From Planococcus sp. MB-3u-03 (GTDB taxonomy: Bacteria; Bacillota; Bacilli; Bacillales_A; Planococcaceae), in the NCBI RefSeq assembly GCF_002833405.1, contig NZ_CP025135.1:1345501-1409500 (forward strand): a stretch of DNA of 64,000 nucleotides, written 5' to 3'. This document shows positions 26,848-37,238 of the stretch, piece after piece. The notes beneath the pieces were generated by a model. It worked only from the letters and a program-made list of their open reading frames with translations. It ran no database searches and was not told the DNA's origin. The number at the start of each line of letters is the position of its first letter. The first letter of the stretch is position 1. Position numbers and translations under genes: made by a program.

Positions 26848-27099
26848 GAAATAGCAAAAGCGTTGACCGGGAAAAGTACCTTGTTCCCCTGCATCCTAGG
26901 AAGTCCGCCCTCGACTGAAAGCGCGGATATGCAGGGCCATCGGAAGTTCACCCCGCGAGCTGCTAGACGGGGACCGGCCGTGTGCCGTAAAGTCTGGCCG
27001 GTGATGAGCCGTTATTCAATGAAGTGATCGCATGCGTGCGATAACTAGGGTGGTACCGCGAATCAATGCCTCGTCCCTTTTTGGGGGCGGGGCTTTTTT
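26848..27099 (+). ncRNA. T-box leader of pheST with terminator
   Basis: Stem I contains AAAAGTACC (AGTA motif) near 26875, CTGAAAG near 26920 and the specifier TTC (Phe) at 26947-26949 in GAAGTTCACC. The T-box AGGGTGGTACCGCG is at 27047-27060; its TGGT predicts an A discriminator base, right for tRNA-Phe. The terminator GCCTCGTCCC/GGGGGCGGGGC (27068-27093) is followed by TTTTTT. Confidence 0.94.
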
Positions 27100-27119
27100 A
27101 TGTTCAAGGAGGAGAGAAA

Positions 27120-28157
27120 ATGGAAGCAAGATTGCAGGAATTGAAAAATGAAGCATTGGAGAAAATCCAAGCGGCGCAAACGGTCAAGGAATTGACGGAC
27201 GTGCGCGTAGCGTATTTAGGGAAAAAAGGGCCGATCACTGACGTCTTGAAAGGCATGGGCAAATTGCCGGCGGAAGAGCGTCCGAAAATGGGCGCGCTCG
27301 CAAACGAAGTGCGTGCAGAAGTGACAGAATCACTCGATGCACGCATGGTCCTATTGGAAGAGCAGGCGATCAACGAAAAGCTGCAAAGCGAAACGATCGA
27401 TATTTCCTTGCCGGGGCGTCCTGCGAAGACAGGCAATCCGCATCCGTTGACACGGGTCGTCGAGGAAATCGAAGACTTGTTCTTGTCGATGGGCTACGAG
27501 ATCGCAGAAGGCCCGGAAGTCGAAAAAGATTATTATAATTTCGAAGCGCTCAATTTGCCGAAAGGGCATCCGGCGCGCGATATGCAGGATTCCTTCTATA
27601 TAACAGAAGATATTTTGCTGCGTACGCATACGTCACCGGTACAGGCGCGCACGATGGAAGCAAAAGGCGGGGAACCGATCAAGATCATTTGCCCGGGCAA
27701 AGTCTATCGACGCGACAATGACGACGCAACGCATTCGCATCAGTTCACGCAAATCGAAGGGCTTGTTGTCGGCGAAGATATCCGCATGAGCGATTTAAAA
27801 GGGACTTTGTCCGTCTTCGCCAAGAAGATGTTCGGCGAAGACCGCGAAATCCGCCTGCGCCCGAGCTTCTTCCCGTTCACGGAGCCTTCCGTTGAAATGG
27901 ATATTTCCTGTTTCAAATGCGGCGGGTCTGGCTGCAATGTCTGCAAAAAGACCGGCTGGATCGAAATTTTGGGCGCCGGCATGGTGCATCCGAACGTTCT
28001 GGAAATGGCCGGCTATGATTCGAAGCGCCTTACAGGATTTGCATTCGGCATGGGGCCGGAGCGTATTGCGATGCTGAAATATGGCATCGAGGACATCCGC
28101 CATTTCTACACGAACGACGTGCGTTTCTTGACGCAATTTCAACGGACGGAACTTTAA
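27120..28157 (+). CDS. pheS: Phenylalanyl-tRNA synthetase alpha subunit
   Basis: Catalytic subunit of the alpha2-beta2 PheRS. 345 residues; ATG 27120 follows SD GGAGGAGAG. The N-terminal coiled coil (about 1-85) binds tRNA. The class II core has [19 protein letters not shown] (motif 1), [20 protein letters not shown] (motif 2) and [14 protein letters not shown] (motif 3). A CX2CX2CX2C-like cysteine group ([16 protein letters not shown]) is typical of Bacillota PheS. Expression depends on the T-box; pheT follows 12 bases later. Confidence 0.96.
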   Translation: MEARLQELKNEALEKIQAAQTVKELTDVRVAYLGKKGPITDVLKGMGKLPAEERPKMGALANEVRAEVTESLDARMVLLEEQAINEKLQSETIDISLPGRPAKTGNPHPLTRVVEEIEDLFLSMGYEIAEGPEVEKDYYNFEALNLPKGHPARDMQDSFYITEDILLRTHTSPVQARTMEAKGGEPIKIICPGKVYRRDNDDATHSHQFTQIEGLVVGEDIRMSDLKGTLSVFAKKMFGEDREIRLRPSFFPFTEPSVEMDISCFKCGGSGCNVCKKTGWIEILGAGMVHPNVLEMAGYDSKRLTGFAFGMGPERIAMLKYGIEDIRHFYTNDVRFLTQFQRTEL

Positions 28158-28169
28158 GGAGGAACTTTC

Positions 28170-30569
28170 ATGTTAGTATCGACAAAATGGTTGAAAGAAT
28201 ATGTAAATACACAAGATTTGGCCCCAGCGGAACTAGGGGAAAAAATCACGCGCGCAGGAATCGAAGTTGACGCCGTAATTGACCGTTCGGAAGGACTGGC
28301 GAATTTAGTCGTCGGTTATGTGACGGATTGCGTGAAGCATCCGGAAGCCGATAAACTGTCAATCTGCCAAGTGGACGTCGGCGGCGGGGAAATCGACCAG
28401 ATCATCTGCGGCGCACCGAATATCGCTAAAGGGCAGTCGGTCATCGTGGCGCGTCCGGGCGCGAAGCTTCCGGGCGGCATGAAGATCAAAAAAGCGAAGC
28501 TGCGCGGAGAAGTATCGAACGGCATGATCTGCTCGCTCCAGGAACTCGGCATTGAAACGAAACTTGTGCCGAAAAGTTATGCAGAAGGCATTTATGTCTT
28601 GCCTGAAAAAGCAGAGCCTGGCACAGATGTGCTGTCTTATCTGGACTTGGACGATACGGTCCTTGAACTTGGCCTCACGCCGAACCGTGCGGATGCGATG
28701 AGCATGCTCGGTGTCGCTTATGAAGTCGGCGCCATTTTAGAAGAAGAGGTTAGCTTGCCGGAAATCGAATATGCTGAAGCAGCAGACTCTGCGGAAAGCA
28801 TGCTGTCGCTCGAAGTGGATGCACCAGAAGCGAACCCTCTTTATGTCGCGAAAGTCGTGCGCAACGTCAAAGTGAAAGAATCCCCGCTTTGGCTGCAACA
28901 GCGTTTGATGGCAGCCGGCGTGCGCCCGCATAATAATGTCGTCGATGTGACCAACTACATTTTGATGGAATACGGCCAGCCGCTCCATGCGTTTGACTAT
29001 GATTCCCTTGGGACAGGCAACATAACCGTTCGCCAGGCAAAAGAAGGCGAAAAAATCACAACCCTTGATGACACGGAACGCACCTTATCTGCGCATCAAT
29101 TGGTCATCACCAACGGCACAGATCCTGTTGCACTTGCCGGCGTCATGGGCGGGGCGAATTCGGAAGTGAGCGACGAGACGACAACGGTCGTCATCGAATC
29201 GGCTTATTTTGCTTCAGATTCGATCCGCCGTACGTCGAAAGACCATAACTTGAGAAGCGACGCGAGCTCACGCTATGAAAAAGGCGTCGACCCGAACCGC
29301 GTCATCCCGGCTGCAGAACGCGCTGCCCAATTGCTGGCTGAACTTGCAGAAGGGGAAGTGCTTGCCGGATCGCTCATCTTCGACCAGCTCGATAAAGAAG
29401 AGCGCATCGTCAAAGTTTCTCCGGACTTCATCAATAGCCGCCTCGGCATGAAGATCCGCCTTGAGGACATGCTCGACATCCTCAGCCGTTTGAAGTTCAA
29501 GACAGAAGCGGTGAACAACCAATTGGTCATTGAAGTGCCGACACGCCGACAGGATATCCAGATCGAAGAGGATGTCGTGGAGGAAATCGCACGTCTTTAC
29601 GGCTACGACGAGATTCCGGCAACGTTGCCGCGTACCGATGCTACACCTGGCGGATTGAGCCCTTACCAGGCGAAACGCCGCATTGCACGCCATTTCCTTG
29701 AAGGTGCTGGCTTACTCCAGGCTACGACATATTCCTTGACCTCGGAAGCGGCTGCAACGCAATTTGCGCTGGAGCCTACGGAAACGACCCGTCTCTTGAT
29801 GCCGATGAGCGAAGAGCGCAGCATTTTGCGCCAAAGCTTATTGCCTCATTTGCTCGAATCGCTTTCGTACAATACGGCTCGCCGCATCGATTCGGCAGCA
29901 TTGTATGAAACGGGTTCGGTGTTCTTGAAGGGGCAGGATGAACTGCTCGATGAACAAGAACATTTGGCGATCGTCATGACTGGACTGTGGCTCGACCATA
30001 GCTGGCAGGGCGAAAAGAAAGCTGTCGACTTTTTCGTGGCAAAAGGCATTGTAGAAGGGCTTGCTGAAAAGCTGGGCCTTGAATTGTCATTCGAACGCGG
30101 CGAAATGGACGGTTTGCATCCAGGCAGAACCGCATTCATCCTGCTCGATGGCAAGCGCATCGGTGTCATTGGCGCCTTGCACCCGTCCGAGCAGAAAAAA
30201 CGCGATTTGAAAGAAACGATCGTGGTGGAATTGAACTTGGCAACTTTGCTGACGCGCGAAACGGAAGCGCTTGTCTATACACAAGTATCCCGCTACCCGA
30301 CGATTTCACGCGACGTGGCTTTGGTCTTGTCGAATATCGTGGAAGCGCAGACGATTGAAGGGGTCATCCGCAAAGCGGGCGGCAAGCTTTTGAAAGATGT
30401 CCGCGTCTTCGACCTATACGAAGGCGACCGCATGGATGAAGGCAAGAAATCCCTGGCGTTCTCGCTAAGATATTTCGACCCGGAGAAAACACTGACCGAT
30501 GAAGAAGTGAACGCAGCACATGAGAAAATCATCAAAGCGCTCACAGAATCAGGAGCGGAACTCCGTTAA
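28170..30569 (+). CDS. pheT: Phenylalanyl-tRNA synthetase beta subunit
   Basis: 799 residues, full length. Domains in order: N-terminal OB-fold/EMAP-like tRNA-binding domain (about 40-150, with VGYVTDCVKHPEADKLSICQ), B3/B4 editing domain (about 210-395, with DVTNYILMEYGQPLHAFD), B5 (about 405-480, starting RIVKVSPDFINSRLG), the catalytic-like core (about 490-690) and the C-terminal ferredoxin-fold anticodon-binding domain (about 705-798, starting YTQVSRYPTISRDVALV). ATG 28170 follows SD AAGGAGGAAC. A bidirectional terminator follows. Confidence 0.96.
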   Translation: MLVSTKWLKEYVNTQDLAPAELGEKITRAGIEVDAVIDRSEGLANLVVGYVTDCVKHPEADKLSICQVDVGGGEIDQIICGAPNIAKGQSVIVARPGAKLPGGMKIKKAKLRGEVSNGMICSLQELGIETKLVPKSYAEGIYVLPEKAEPGTDVLSYLDLDDTVLELGLTPNRADAMSMLGVAYEVGAILEEEVSLPEIEYAEAADSAESMLSLEVDAPEANPLYVAKVVRNVKVKESPLWLQQRLMAAGVRPHNNVVDVTNYILMEYGQPLHAFDYDSLGTGNITVRQAKEGEKITTLDDTERTLSAHQLVITNGTDPVALAGVMGGANSEVSDETTTVVIESAYFASDSIRRTSKDHNLRSDASSRYEKGVDPNRVIPAAERAAQLLAELAEGEVLAGSLIFDQLDKEERIVKVSPDFINSRLGMKIRLEDMLDILSRLKFKTEAVNNQLVIEVPTRRQDIQIEEDVVEEIARLYGYDEIPATLPRTDATPGGLSPYQAKRRIARHFLEGAGLLQATTYSLTSEAAATQFALEPTETTRLLMPMSEERSILRQSLLPHLLESLSYNTARRIDSAALYETGSVFLKGQDELLDEQEHLAIVMTGLWLDHSWQGEKKAVDFFVAKGIVEGLAEKLGLELSFERGEMDGLHPGRTAFILLDGKRIGVIGALHPSEQKKRDLKETIVVELNLATLLTRETEALVYTQVSRYPTISRDVALVLSNIVEAQTIEGVIRKAGGKLLKDVRVFDLYEGDRMDEGKKSLAFSLRYFDPEKTLTDEEVNAAHEKIIKALTESGAELR

Positions 30570-30573
30570 AACC

Positions 30574-30616
30574 AAAAAGCTATCTTGGGCTCACGATGAG
30601 CCCAAGATAGCTTTTT
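30574..30616 (+). terminator. Bidirectional terminator between pheT and rnhC
   Basis: AAAAAGCTATCTTGGGCTC (30574-30592), loop ACGAT, GAGCCCAAGATAGCTTTTTT (30598-30616, 19 of the bases paired). It serves pheT on the plus strand and rnhC on the minus strand. Confidence 0.92.
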
Positions 30617-31552
30617 TTAGTTGCGTTTTTTCTTTGCTGCCAAGGCTTGCGCTTTTTTCGTGTTGGCAAAATGGGCTTTCGTGATACTTTTCAGGAAGGC
30701 TTCGCCGCGCGACAACAAGATCTTTGCTGCAGCTTCATCGACGATCGCCCCGGCGCCTTTTGGCAGGGCCACACCGGCAACTGTGCTGAGCCGGTCCATT
30801 TCATCTAAGAAAGCGACACGCGCAATGATCGATGCGCAGGCGACCGATACATGGAGATTTTCCGCTTTCGTGGAAAACAGCACATTCTCGCGGATGATGT
30901 CGGGTTCTTGTGCGATGTGCCGATAGTAGATGCCGCGCTCTGCGAATTGGTCGATCAGGATCGCTTCGGGTTTTTCTGGTGCCATCTTACGCAATACATG
31001 CTTCAGCGCCTGATTGTGGAGCAATGCTTTGATCTTGCCTTGCGACCAGCCCTGTGCCTGTACTTGATTGTATTTCTCGTTGTCCAAGGTTAGCACGCTA
31101 TAGGTGAACGCCGCTTTCAGGTCGGGCGCGATTTTCCGCATATAATCATCCGTCAATTGCTTGGAATCCTTGACGCCGAGTTCTTTTGCAAGTTCAACTT
31201 GCTGTGCGGGCACAAAGCAGGCGGCGACGGTGATTGGGCCGAAAAAATCGCCTGTGCCGGTTTCATCTGAGCCGAGCACAGAGCGGTTGGCAAAATCGGG
31301 CGGCAATTGATCGCCTTTCGCTGTTGCGGTTTTCTCTTTGATCTTGTCGGCAGCGCCCCATTTTGCTGTTTCGCGTTCAGCGCCGGCGCCTTGGAACATC
31401 ACTTTGCCGGATGTGTAGACGGTGATCATCGCATCCGGCAGTTTCGCAGCAAAGCGGGCATGGGGATTCTTGGTGTTTATTTCCTTGTTTTGGTAATGTG
31501 CAATCAGCCGTTTCAAGGCTTCTTCTGGCAGTTTCAAGACGCTGTTGGTCAT
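30617..31552 (-). CDS. rnhC: Ribonuclease HIII
   Basis: Cleaves RNA in RNA-DNA hybrids. 311 residues, with the HIII-type N-terminal TBP-like substrate-binding domain (about 1-85) before the RNase H fold. Catalytic acids are seen in [16 protein letters not shown] (Asp and Glu), KDSKQLTD and near the [19 protein letters not shown] block. The minus-strand ATG (31552-31550) is preceded by SD AAGGGGA. It lies divergent to zapA, as in B. subtilis, where rnhC also adjoins zapA (yshA). Confidence 0.94.
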   Translation of the reverse strand: MTNSVLKLPEEALKRLIAHYQNKEINTKNPHARFAAKLPDAMITVYTSGKVMFQGAGAERETAKWGAADKIKEKTATAKGDQLPPDFANRSVLGSDETGTGDFFGPITVAACFVPAQQVELAKELGVKDSKQLTDDYMRKIAPDLKAAFTYSVLTLDNEKYNQVQAQGWSQGKIKALLHNQALKHVLRKMAPEKPEAILIDQFAERGIYYRHIAQEPDIIRENVLFSTKAENLHVSVACASIIARVAFLDEMDRLSTVAGVALPKGAGAIVDEAAAKILLSRGEAFLKSITKAHFANTKKAQALAAKKKRN

Positions 31553-31573
31553 TGGGAGTCCCCTTTCTTATGA

Positions 31574-31603
31574 TTCACAATCCGCTCGAGTTCGTGTTAT
31601 GAT
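31574..31603 (+). promoter_or_regulatory. Possible promoter of zapA-cvpA
   Basis: TTCACA (31574-31579), 18-base spacer, TATGAT (31598-31603) in the divergent gap between rnhC and zapA. The match is moderate. Confidence 0.45.
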
Positions 31604-31634
31604 GGTCTATAGAATTCCAAAGGGGGAACGCGCA

Positions 31635-31895
31635 TTGCAAGAGCAGCATAAAATTCGCACTGTCGTTGATATATATGGCCATACATACAAGATGCTCGGT
31701 ACTGAGACATCCGGCCATATGAGGCTTGTCGCTTCCATGGTCGACAGCAAGATGCGGGAGATCAACGCCGCCAATCCATCGCTTGACCAAGCGAAACTAG
31801 CCGTATTGACCGCGGTAAATGCGACACATGAATATCTTAAACTGAAAGAGCAGCTAGAACAAATGGAAATTGAATTGAATAACTTGAAGGGCTGA
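31635..31895 (+). CDS. zapA: Cell division protein ZapA
   Basis: Small FtsZ-ring stabiliser, about 86 residues. TTG 31635 is chosen as start because SD AAAGGGGGAA (31618-31628) lies before it and the product [20 protein letters not shown] then aligns with the N-terminus of Bacillus ZapA; the longer open frame reading back to 31545 crosses the promoter region. The body [16 protein letters not shown] and the C-terminal coiled coil ([20 protein letters not shown]) are typical. cvpA follows six bases later. Confidence 0.9.
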   Translation: MQEQHKIRTVVDIYGHTYKMLGTETSGHMRLVASMVDSKMREINAANPSLDQAKLAVLTAVNATHEYLKLKEQLEQMEIELNNLKG

Positions 31896-31900
31896 CGGAT

Positions 31901-32437
31901 ATGCTTGATTTAATCTTATTGGTATTGCTTCTGGCGGGGATTTTGGTCGGCTTCAAGCGAGGGCTGGTGCTGCAGTTTCTGCACATGGTCGGCTTTGTTG
32001 TCGCGCTCATTGTCGCCTATACGTATTATAAACCGCTATCGGAAAACTTTGTATTATGGGTTCCATATCCGACGGTCGACGAAAGCTCGCGCTTTGCGAT
32101 CGCTGTCGAACAATTGAATTTGGACGAGACATTTTATCAGCTGTTGGCTTTCGCACTCATTTTCTTTGTTGTGAAATTTTTGCTGACGCTGATCGCATCG
32201 ATGTTCGATTTCATCAAATACATCCCTGTGCTCGGCTTCCTGAGCCGCATTTTCGGTGCGGTCCTCGGGCTCATCGAAGCGCACATCCTGTTGTTCATCG
32301 GACTCTACGTATTTGCGTTATTGCCGATCGATGGGATTCAAAACCAGATCGAAAATTCCGGGATCGCCCGCGCCATCCTCGAACATACGCCTTATTTCTC
32401 TGAGAAAGTGAAGGAATGGTGGTATATTTATATGTAG
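31901..32437 (+). CDS. CvpA family membrane protein (YshB)
   Basis: 178 residues with four predicted transmembrane helices (about 1-20, 24-45, 78-105 and 120-145). The family start MLDLILLVLLLAGILVGFKRG is recognisable in part and GFLSRIFGAVLGLIEA is the central CvpA motif. CvpA proteins are linked to envelope homeostasis; precise function unknown. Its ATG lies six bases after zapA with a weak SD, suggesting coupling. Confidence 0.88.
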   Translation: MLDLILLVLLLAGILVGFKRGLVLQFLHMVGFVVALIVAYTYYKPLSENFVLWVPYPTVDESSRFAIAVEQLNLDETFYQLLAFALIFFVVKFLLTLIASMFDFIKYIPVLGFLSRIFGAVLGLIEAHILLFIGLYVFALLPIDGIQNQIENSGIARAILEHTPYFSEKVKEWWYIYM

Positions 32438-32441
32438 TAGG

Positions 32442-32470
32442 AACTTCTCTCTTACGAGGGAAGTTTTTTT
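32442..32470 (+). terminator. Terminator after cvpA
   Basis: AACTTCTCTC (32442-32451) pairs with GAGGGAAGTT (32456-32465), with one G-U pair, followed by TTTTT. Confidence 0.8.
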
Positions 32471-32498
32471 ATGAACCGATTAGGGAGGTTTGTTTGGC

Positions 32499-34202
32499 AT
32501 GAATAAAAAAATCATTATCCGCACATTGGAAAATATTGCGTTATATATGGAATTAAAAGGGGACAACCCGTTTAAAGTATCAGCTTTCCGCAAAGCCGCC
32601 CAAGCACTTGAACTCGACCAGCGCAGCTTGGATGAGATTGAAGATGTCACGAAGCTAAAAGGCATCGGAAAAGGCACAGGCGATGTCATCACGGAATTGC
32701 TTACCGACGGCAAATCTTCTGTTCTCGAAGAACTCCAGGAAGAAGTGCCGAAAGGGCTTGTGCCAATGCTGAAACTGCAAGGGCTTGGCGGCAAGAAAAT
32801 TGCCAAGCTCTACAAAGAACTTGGCGTGGATTCAATGGAATCCTTAAAGCAGGCGTGCATCGATGGGCGTGTCCAAGCGCTTCCGGGGTTCGGCGCAAAA
32901 TCCGAAGAGAAAATCTTGCTTGAGCTGGAAAACTTCGAAACCGACCCGGGACGCCACCCGATCTGGAAAACGGAAGAAACCGTGGCATTCATCGAAAACT
33001 TGTTGACGACGATTTCCGATGTTGCGGAGTTTTCAGTTGCCGGAAGCTTCCGCCGGACGAAAGAGACGAGCAAAGACCTTGACTTTATCGTAGCGACCGA
33101 TGAACCGGCAAAAGTGAAAGAACAGCTGCTTGCCGGCTTGCCGGTAAAAGAAACCATCGCATCAGGGGACACGAAAGTCTCTGTAGCAGTAGAAGTGGTC
33201 GAGCCGATTGATGTCGATTTCCGCCTCGTTGCACCTGAAGAATTTGCGACGGCGCTGCATCATTTTACCGGATCGAAAGACCATAATGTCCGCATGCGCC
33301 AATTGGCCAAAGCGAAAAAAGAGAAAATCAGCGAATACGGCGTGGAACAGGAAGACGGTTCCGTGTTGACATTCGAATCAGAAGAGGCATTTTTCGCCCA
33401 TTTCGATTTGCCGTTCATCCCGCCGACCGTGCGCGAAGATGGCCGTGAAATCGACCGAATTGCCGAATTGCCGTCGCTTGTCTCACTCGACGATATCCGC
33501 GGCGACTTGCATATGCACACAACCTGGTCGGACGGTGCACATTCCATCGATGAAATGATCAATGCTTGCCAAGACCGCGGTTACGAATACATGGTCATCA
33601 CCGATCATTCACAATACCTGAAAGTCGCGAACGGATTAACGCCTGAGCGCTTGATGGAACAAAACGGGAAATTGCGAGAGGCCAATAAACGCCATGATGG
33701 CATCGAAGTGGTGTCCGGAACGGAAATGGACATTTTGCCGGATGGCAGTTTGGATTTTGACGACGAAGTGCTCGCGCAATTGGATTTTGTCATCGCGAGC
33801 ATCCATTCGAGTTTCCAACAGCCGCAAGAACAGATCATGGCACGCATTTTGACGGCGATGAAAAACCCGTATGTGCATATGATCGCGCATCCGACCGGTC
33901 GCATCGTCGGAAAACGCGACGGCTATAATCCGGATGTTGAACAAATTTTGGATTGGGCAAAAGAATACGGCAAAATCGTTGAGTTGAACGCGAGCCCGTA
34001 TCGCCTCGACCTCGCCGTCGAATGGCTGGTCATGGCACAGGAAAAAGGCGTGCCGGTCGCCATCAATACCGATGCCCATGCAATCGAAGGGCTAGAGGTC
34101 ATGGCCACAGGCGTGCGCCACGCGCAGAAAGCATGGCTGAAAAAAGACAATGTGGTCAATACATGGCCGCTTGAGAAGTTAAGAGATTTCTTGAAACGAT
34201 AA
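32499..34202 (+). CDS. polX: Family X DNA polymerase with PHP nuclease domain
   Basis: Repair polymerase with a 3'-5' exonuclease in the PHP domain, 567 residues. Start ATG 32499 is ten bases after SD GGAGGT (32483-32488). The N-terminal helix-hairpin-helix domain includes [12 protein letters not shown] and [13 protein letters not shown]; the polymerase palm has [18 protein letters not shown] (metal-binding aspartates). The C-terminal PHP domain (about 330-565) starts [15 protein letters not shown] and includes the metal ligands of MIAHPTGRI and AINTDAHAI. It precedes mutS2 by 13 bases. Confidence 0.94.
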   Translation: MNKKIIIRTLENIALYMELKGDNPFKVSAFRKAAQALELDQRSLDEIEDVTKLKGIGKGTGDVITELLTDGKSSVLEELQEEVPKGLVPMLKLQGLGGKKIAKLYKELGVDSMESLKQACIDGRVQALPGFGAKSEEKILLELENFETDPGRHPIWKTEETVAFIENLLTTISDVAEFSVAGSFRRTKETSKDLDFIVATDEPAKVKEQLLAGLPVKETIASGDTKVSVAVEVVEPIDVDFRLVAPEEFATALHHFTGSKDHNVRMRQLAKAKKEKISEYGVEQEDGSVLTFESEEAFFAHFDLPFIPPTVREDGREIDRIAELPSLVSLDDIRGDLHMHTTWSDGAHSIDEMINACQDRGYEYMVITDHSQYLKVANGLTPERLMEQNGKLREANKRHDGIEVVSGTEMDILPDGSLDFDDEVLAQLDFVIASIHSSFQQPQEQIMARILTAMKNPYVHMIAHPTGRIVGKRDGYNPDVEQILDWAKEYGKIVELNASPYRLDLAVEWLVMAQEKGVPVAINTDAHAIEGLEVMATGVRHAQKAWLKKDNVVNTWPLEKLRDFLKR

Positions 34203-34215
34203 AGGAGGAGTTTAT

Positions 34216-36576
34216 ATGATCGCAGAGCGCGCATTACGAACTCTCGAATTCTATAAAATCCGCGAAGAAGTGGCGGCATTCTGTACCTCATCACTTGGAA
34301 AAGGATTAGTGAAAGAATTGTTGCCGTCTACTGACATCGCGGAAGTGAACCGTTTGCTGGAAGAAATGGATGAAGCGGCGCAATTATTGCGCATCAAGAA
34401 CAATGTGCCGATGGGCGGGATCTCCGATATCCGCCCACACGCCAAACGTGCACAAATCGGCGGAAGTCTGAGCCCGGTAGAGTTGATGGAAGTTTCCTCG
34501 ACGATCCGCGCAAGCCGCATTTTACGCCATTTCCTAGAAGCCATCGACGCGGAAGAAGATATCGACATTCCGCATTTCATGGAGAAAAAAGAAAGCATGC
34601 CGATTTTGACGCAGCTCGAACACGATATCAATGCCTGCATCGACGATAACGGGACCGTGGTCGATAGCGCGAGCTCAGAACTGCGCAGCATTCGCCAATC
34701 GCTGCGTGCGCAGGAAAGCCGCGTACGCGAAAAACTCGAGAGTTTGATCCGCGGGCGCAATGCATCGAAAATGCTGTCGGATTCGATTGTCACCATCCGC
34801 AATGACCGTTTCGTCATCCCGGTCAAGCAAGAATACAGAAGCCATTACGGCGGCATCGTGCATGACCAATCCTCATCGGGCCAGACGCTGTTCATCGAAC
34901 CGGATGCAGTCGTGCAGGCCAACAATGAAGTGCGGCGGCTGAAGCTGAAAGAACGAGAAGAAATAGACCGCATCCTGCTGATGTTGTCTATGAAAGTGCA
35001 GGAAGTCGCTCATGAATTGTTCACTTTGGTCGGCGTATTGGCGGAAGTCGATTTGATCCTGGCAAAAGCGAAATACGGACAAGCGCATAAATGCTCGAAA
35101 CCTGAGATGAACACGGAAGGCTATATCAATTTGAAGAAAGCACGCCATCCGCTCATTCCACAAGATGAAGTCGTGCCGAACGATATCGAGTTCGGCCGGG
35201 ACATCACGGCGATTGTCATTACCGGGCCGAATACAGGCGGGAAGACGGTCACCTTGAAAACGGTCGGCTTGTCGACATTGATGGCGCAGGCGGGGCTTCC
35301 CGTGCCGGCGCTTGAAGGATCGGAACTTGCCGTGTTCGATCAGATCTTCGCCGATATCGGCGATGAGCAATCGATCGAGCAAAGTTTGAGTACATTCTCT
35401 TCCCATATGGTCAACATCGTCGACATCCTCGAGAAATTCGATGAGAACTCACTTGTCATTTTCGATGAACTTGGTGCCGGCACTGACCCGCAGGAAGGGG
35501 CGGCGCTTGCCATTTCCTTGCTCGATGAAGTGCATGGCAGAGGCGCGCGTGTTATCGCGACGACGCATTATCCGGAACTGAAAGCTTATGGCTACAACCG
35601 GGAAGGCGTCGCCAATGCCAGCGTCGAATTTGATGTAGAGACGTTGAGCCCGACCTACCGGTTGCTGATCGGCGTGCCGGGGCGCAGCAACGCATTCGAA
35701 ATCTCCAAGCGCCTCGGCTTGCCGGAGCATATCATTTCCCATGCGAAGAGCTTCACGGGAACCGACCGCAAAGAAGTCGACTCGATGATCGCCTCGCTTG
35801 AGAAGAGCCGGCGCGAGGCGGAACGCGATGCAGAAGAAACCCGTTCTGTGCTTGAAGAATCCGAGACGCTGAAAGAAGACTTGGCGAAACGCCTCGCAGA
35901 ATATGACAGCCGCAAAGAGCAATTGGAAGACAAAGCGAAAGAAAAAGCGCGCAAAATCGTCGACCAGGCGCGAGCGGAAGCGGAAGCGGTCATTAAGGAA
36001 CTGCGCCAAATGCAGCTTGCACAGCAGACCGGCGTGAAAGAGCACCAGCTGATAGATGCGAAAAAACGGCTGGAGAATGCCATGCCGGAAAACCGCGTCT
36101 TGAAAAAAGCGAAGAAAAAAAACGAACCGGTCGCCTTGAAACCGAACGACGAAGTGAAAGTGCTGTCTTACGGGCAAAAAGGGACCTTGGTCGAAAAAGT
36201 TTCCGACACTGAATGGGTCGTCCAGGTCGGGATCTTGAAAATGAAGCTGCCTGAATCCGACCTCAGCTACACAAAACCTGAAAAGCAAAAAGAAACACGC
36301 ACGATGACTAGCTTAAAAGGCCGGGAAGGCTACACGAAAATGGAGTTGGACCTTCGCGGTGAGCGCTATGAGGATGCCTTGTCGCGCGTGGAGAAATATT
36401 TGGATGATGCTTTATTGGCGAATTACCACCAAGTATCCATCATCCACGGCAAAGGAACGGGTGCGCTTCGGCAAGGCGTGCAGCAGTATTTGAAGAAACA
36501 TCCACGCGTCAAAAGCTACCGCTTTGGCGAAGCGGGTGAAGGCGGATCCGGAGTGACGGTCGCTGAATTGAAGTAA
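34216..36576 (+). CDS. mutS2: Endonuclease MutS2
   Basis: 786 residues. MutS-like ATPase without the mismatch-recognition domain, reported in Bacillota to suppress recombination and to rescue collided ribosomes. The core/lever domain (about 1-300), Walker [10 protein letters not shown] (about 334-342), Walker [18 protein letters not shown] and the signature [10 protein letters not shown] are present. A coiled-coil clamp (about 515-630) leads to the C-terminal Smr domain with [12 protein letters not shown] and the HGKGTGALR nuclease motif. SD AAAGGAGGAG precedes ATG 34216. Co-transcribed with polX and probably the DUF350 gene. Confidence 0.95.
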   Translation: MIAERALRTLEFYKIREEVAAFCTSSLGKGLVKELLPSTDIAEVNRLLEEMDEAAQLLRIKNNVPMGGISDIRPHAKRAQIGGSLSPVELMEVSSTIRASRILRHFLEAIDAEEDIDIPHFMEKKESMPILTQLEHDINACIDDNGTVVDSASSELRSIRQSLRAQESRVREKLESLIRGRNASKMLSDSIVTIRNDRFVIPVKQEYRSHYGGIVHDQSSSGQTLFIEPDAVVQANNEVRRLKLKEREEIDRILLMLSMKVQEVAHELFTLVGVLAEVDLILAKAKYGQAHKCSKPEMNTEGYINLKKARHPLIPQDEVVPNDIEFGRDITAIVITGPNTGGKTVTLKTVGLSTLMAQAGLPVPALEGSELAVFDQIFADIGDEQSIEQSLSTFSSHMVNIVDILEKFDENSLVIFDELGAGTDPQEGAALAISLLDEVHGRGARVIATTHYPELKAYGYNREGVANASVEFDVETLSPTYRLLIGVPGRSNAFEISKRLGLPEHIISHAKSFTGTDRKEVDSMIASLEKSRREAERDAEETRSVLEESETLKEDLAKRLAEYDSRKEQLEDKAKEKARKIVDQARAEAEAVIKELRQMQLAQQTGVKEHQLIDAKKRLENAMPENRVLKKAKKKNEPVALKPNDEVKVLSYGQKGTLVEKVSDTEWVVQVGILKMKLPESDLSYTKPEKQKETRTMTSLKGREGYTKMELDLRGERYEDALSRVEKYLDDALLANYHQVSIIHGKGTGALRQGVQQYLKKHPRVKSYRFGEAGEGGSGVTVAELK

Positions 36577-36597
36577 GGGCGGAAGGGGAGCTTGTAA

Positions 36598-37011
36598 ATG
36601 TTCGAAGAAGGATTTTGGACCCACCCGCTTGTCGAGACGGCTGGCTATTTCAGTGTGGTGGTTTTATGCTTGATCGTAGCGATGGTCATCTTTGAAGTCG
36701 TGACGAAATATAAGAACTGGGAAGAAATCAAGAGCGGCAATTTGGCTGTAGCGATGGCGACGGGCGGAAAGATTTTCGGCGTCACGAATATTTTCCGCTT
36801 TTCGATTGAGCAGCACACGACGCTGTTTGAGATGATTGGCTGGGGGCTGTTCGGGTTCGTGTTGTTGATCTTTGCCTACATCCTTTTTGAGTTCTTGACG
36901 CCGAAGTTCAAAGTGGATGAAGAAATCGCGCGCGATAACCGTTCGGTCGGCTTGATTTCGATGACCATCTCAGTCGGCTTGTCGTATGTGATCGGTGCCA
37001 GTATTTCATAG
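36598..37011 (+). CDS. DUF350 family membrane protein (YshE)
   Basis: 137 residues, four predicted transmembrane segments (about 15-38, 50-70, 75-100 and 115-135). NLAVAMATGGKIFGV is the typical DUF350 motif and its repeat-like second half contains DNRSVGLISMTISVG. Function unknown; DUF350 proteins are often near stress or phage-shock genes. SD GGAAGGGGAG precedes ATG 36598, 21 bases after mutS2, and B. subtilis has yshE in the same place. Confidence 0.85.
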   Translation: MFEEGFWTHPLVETAGYFSVVVLCLIVAMVIFEVVTKYKNWEEIKSGNLAVAMATGGKIFGVTNIFRFSIEQHTTLFEMIGWGLFGFVLLIFAYILFEFLTPKFKVDEEIARDNRSVGLISMTISVGLSYVIGASIS

Positions 37012-37023
37012 GAGTTGGAGCGA

Positions 37024-37104
37024 ATGGAAAACCTGATCAAAATCTTAATCGTTTTTTGCATCTTGTTTGTGCTTGTAGGAATCATCTTCCTATTCGTATT
37101 TTAA
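37024..37104 (+). CDS. 26-residue hydrophobic membrane peptide
   Basis: A very short open frame, ATG 37024 to TAA 37104, giving a peptide that starts MENLIKILIVFC and continues as a single transmembrane helix rich in I, L, F and V with only one Lys and one Glu. SD GGAGTTGGAG (37011-37020) is well placed, twelve bases after the DUF350 stop, and a terminator follows its stop at once. No known family recognised. It may be a small partner of the DUF350 protein. Confidence 0.6.
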   Translation: MENLIKILIVFCILFVLVGIIFLFVF

Positions 37105-37130
37105 AAACGGCCTGTGCGCCGTTTTTTTTT
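37103..37130 (+). terminator. Terminator after the small peptide gene
   Basis: AAAAACGGC (37103-37111, approximately) pairs with GCCGTTTTT (37118-37126), followed by more T. Confidence 0.78.
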
Positions 37131-37158
37131 ATGGATTCATTTCGAAGGAAAATAATGT

Positions 37159-37187
37159 TTGAAAGCGTTATCATAATTCTTTATACT
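37159..37187 (+). promoter_or_regulatory. fadD promoter overlapped by a CcpA cre site
   Basis: TTGAAA (37159-37164), 17 bases, TATACT (37182-37187). TGAAAGCGTTATCA (37160-37173) fits every position of the cre consensus TGWAANCGNTNWCA and covers the -35 box, so CcpA binding should repress the beta-oxidation operon in sugar-rich conditions. B. subtilis lcfA is under similar control. Confidence 0.8.
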
Positions 37188-37238
37188 TAAAGTAGGAATA
37201 TTCTCACGATTCCGATAAAAGAGGGGGAGGTAGAAAGT

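Noticed and set aside
31545..31634. Upstream extension of zapA by 30 codons
   Set aside because: It crosses the divergent promoter region and lacks an SD; TTG 31635 has one and fits the family N-terminus.
35449..36288. Long minus-strand open frame (279 codons) opposite mutS2
   Set aside because: It lies fully inside the coding region of mutS2, shows phenylalanine/arginine-rich shadow composition, and has no SD or domain.
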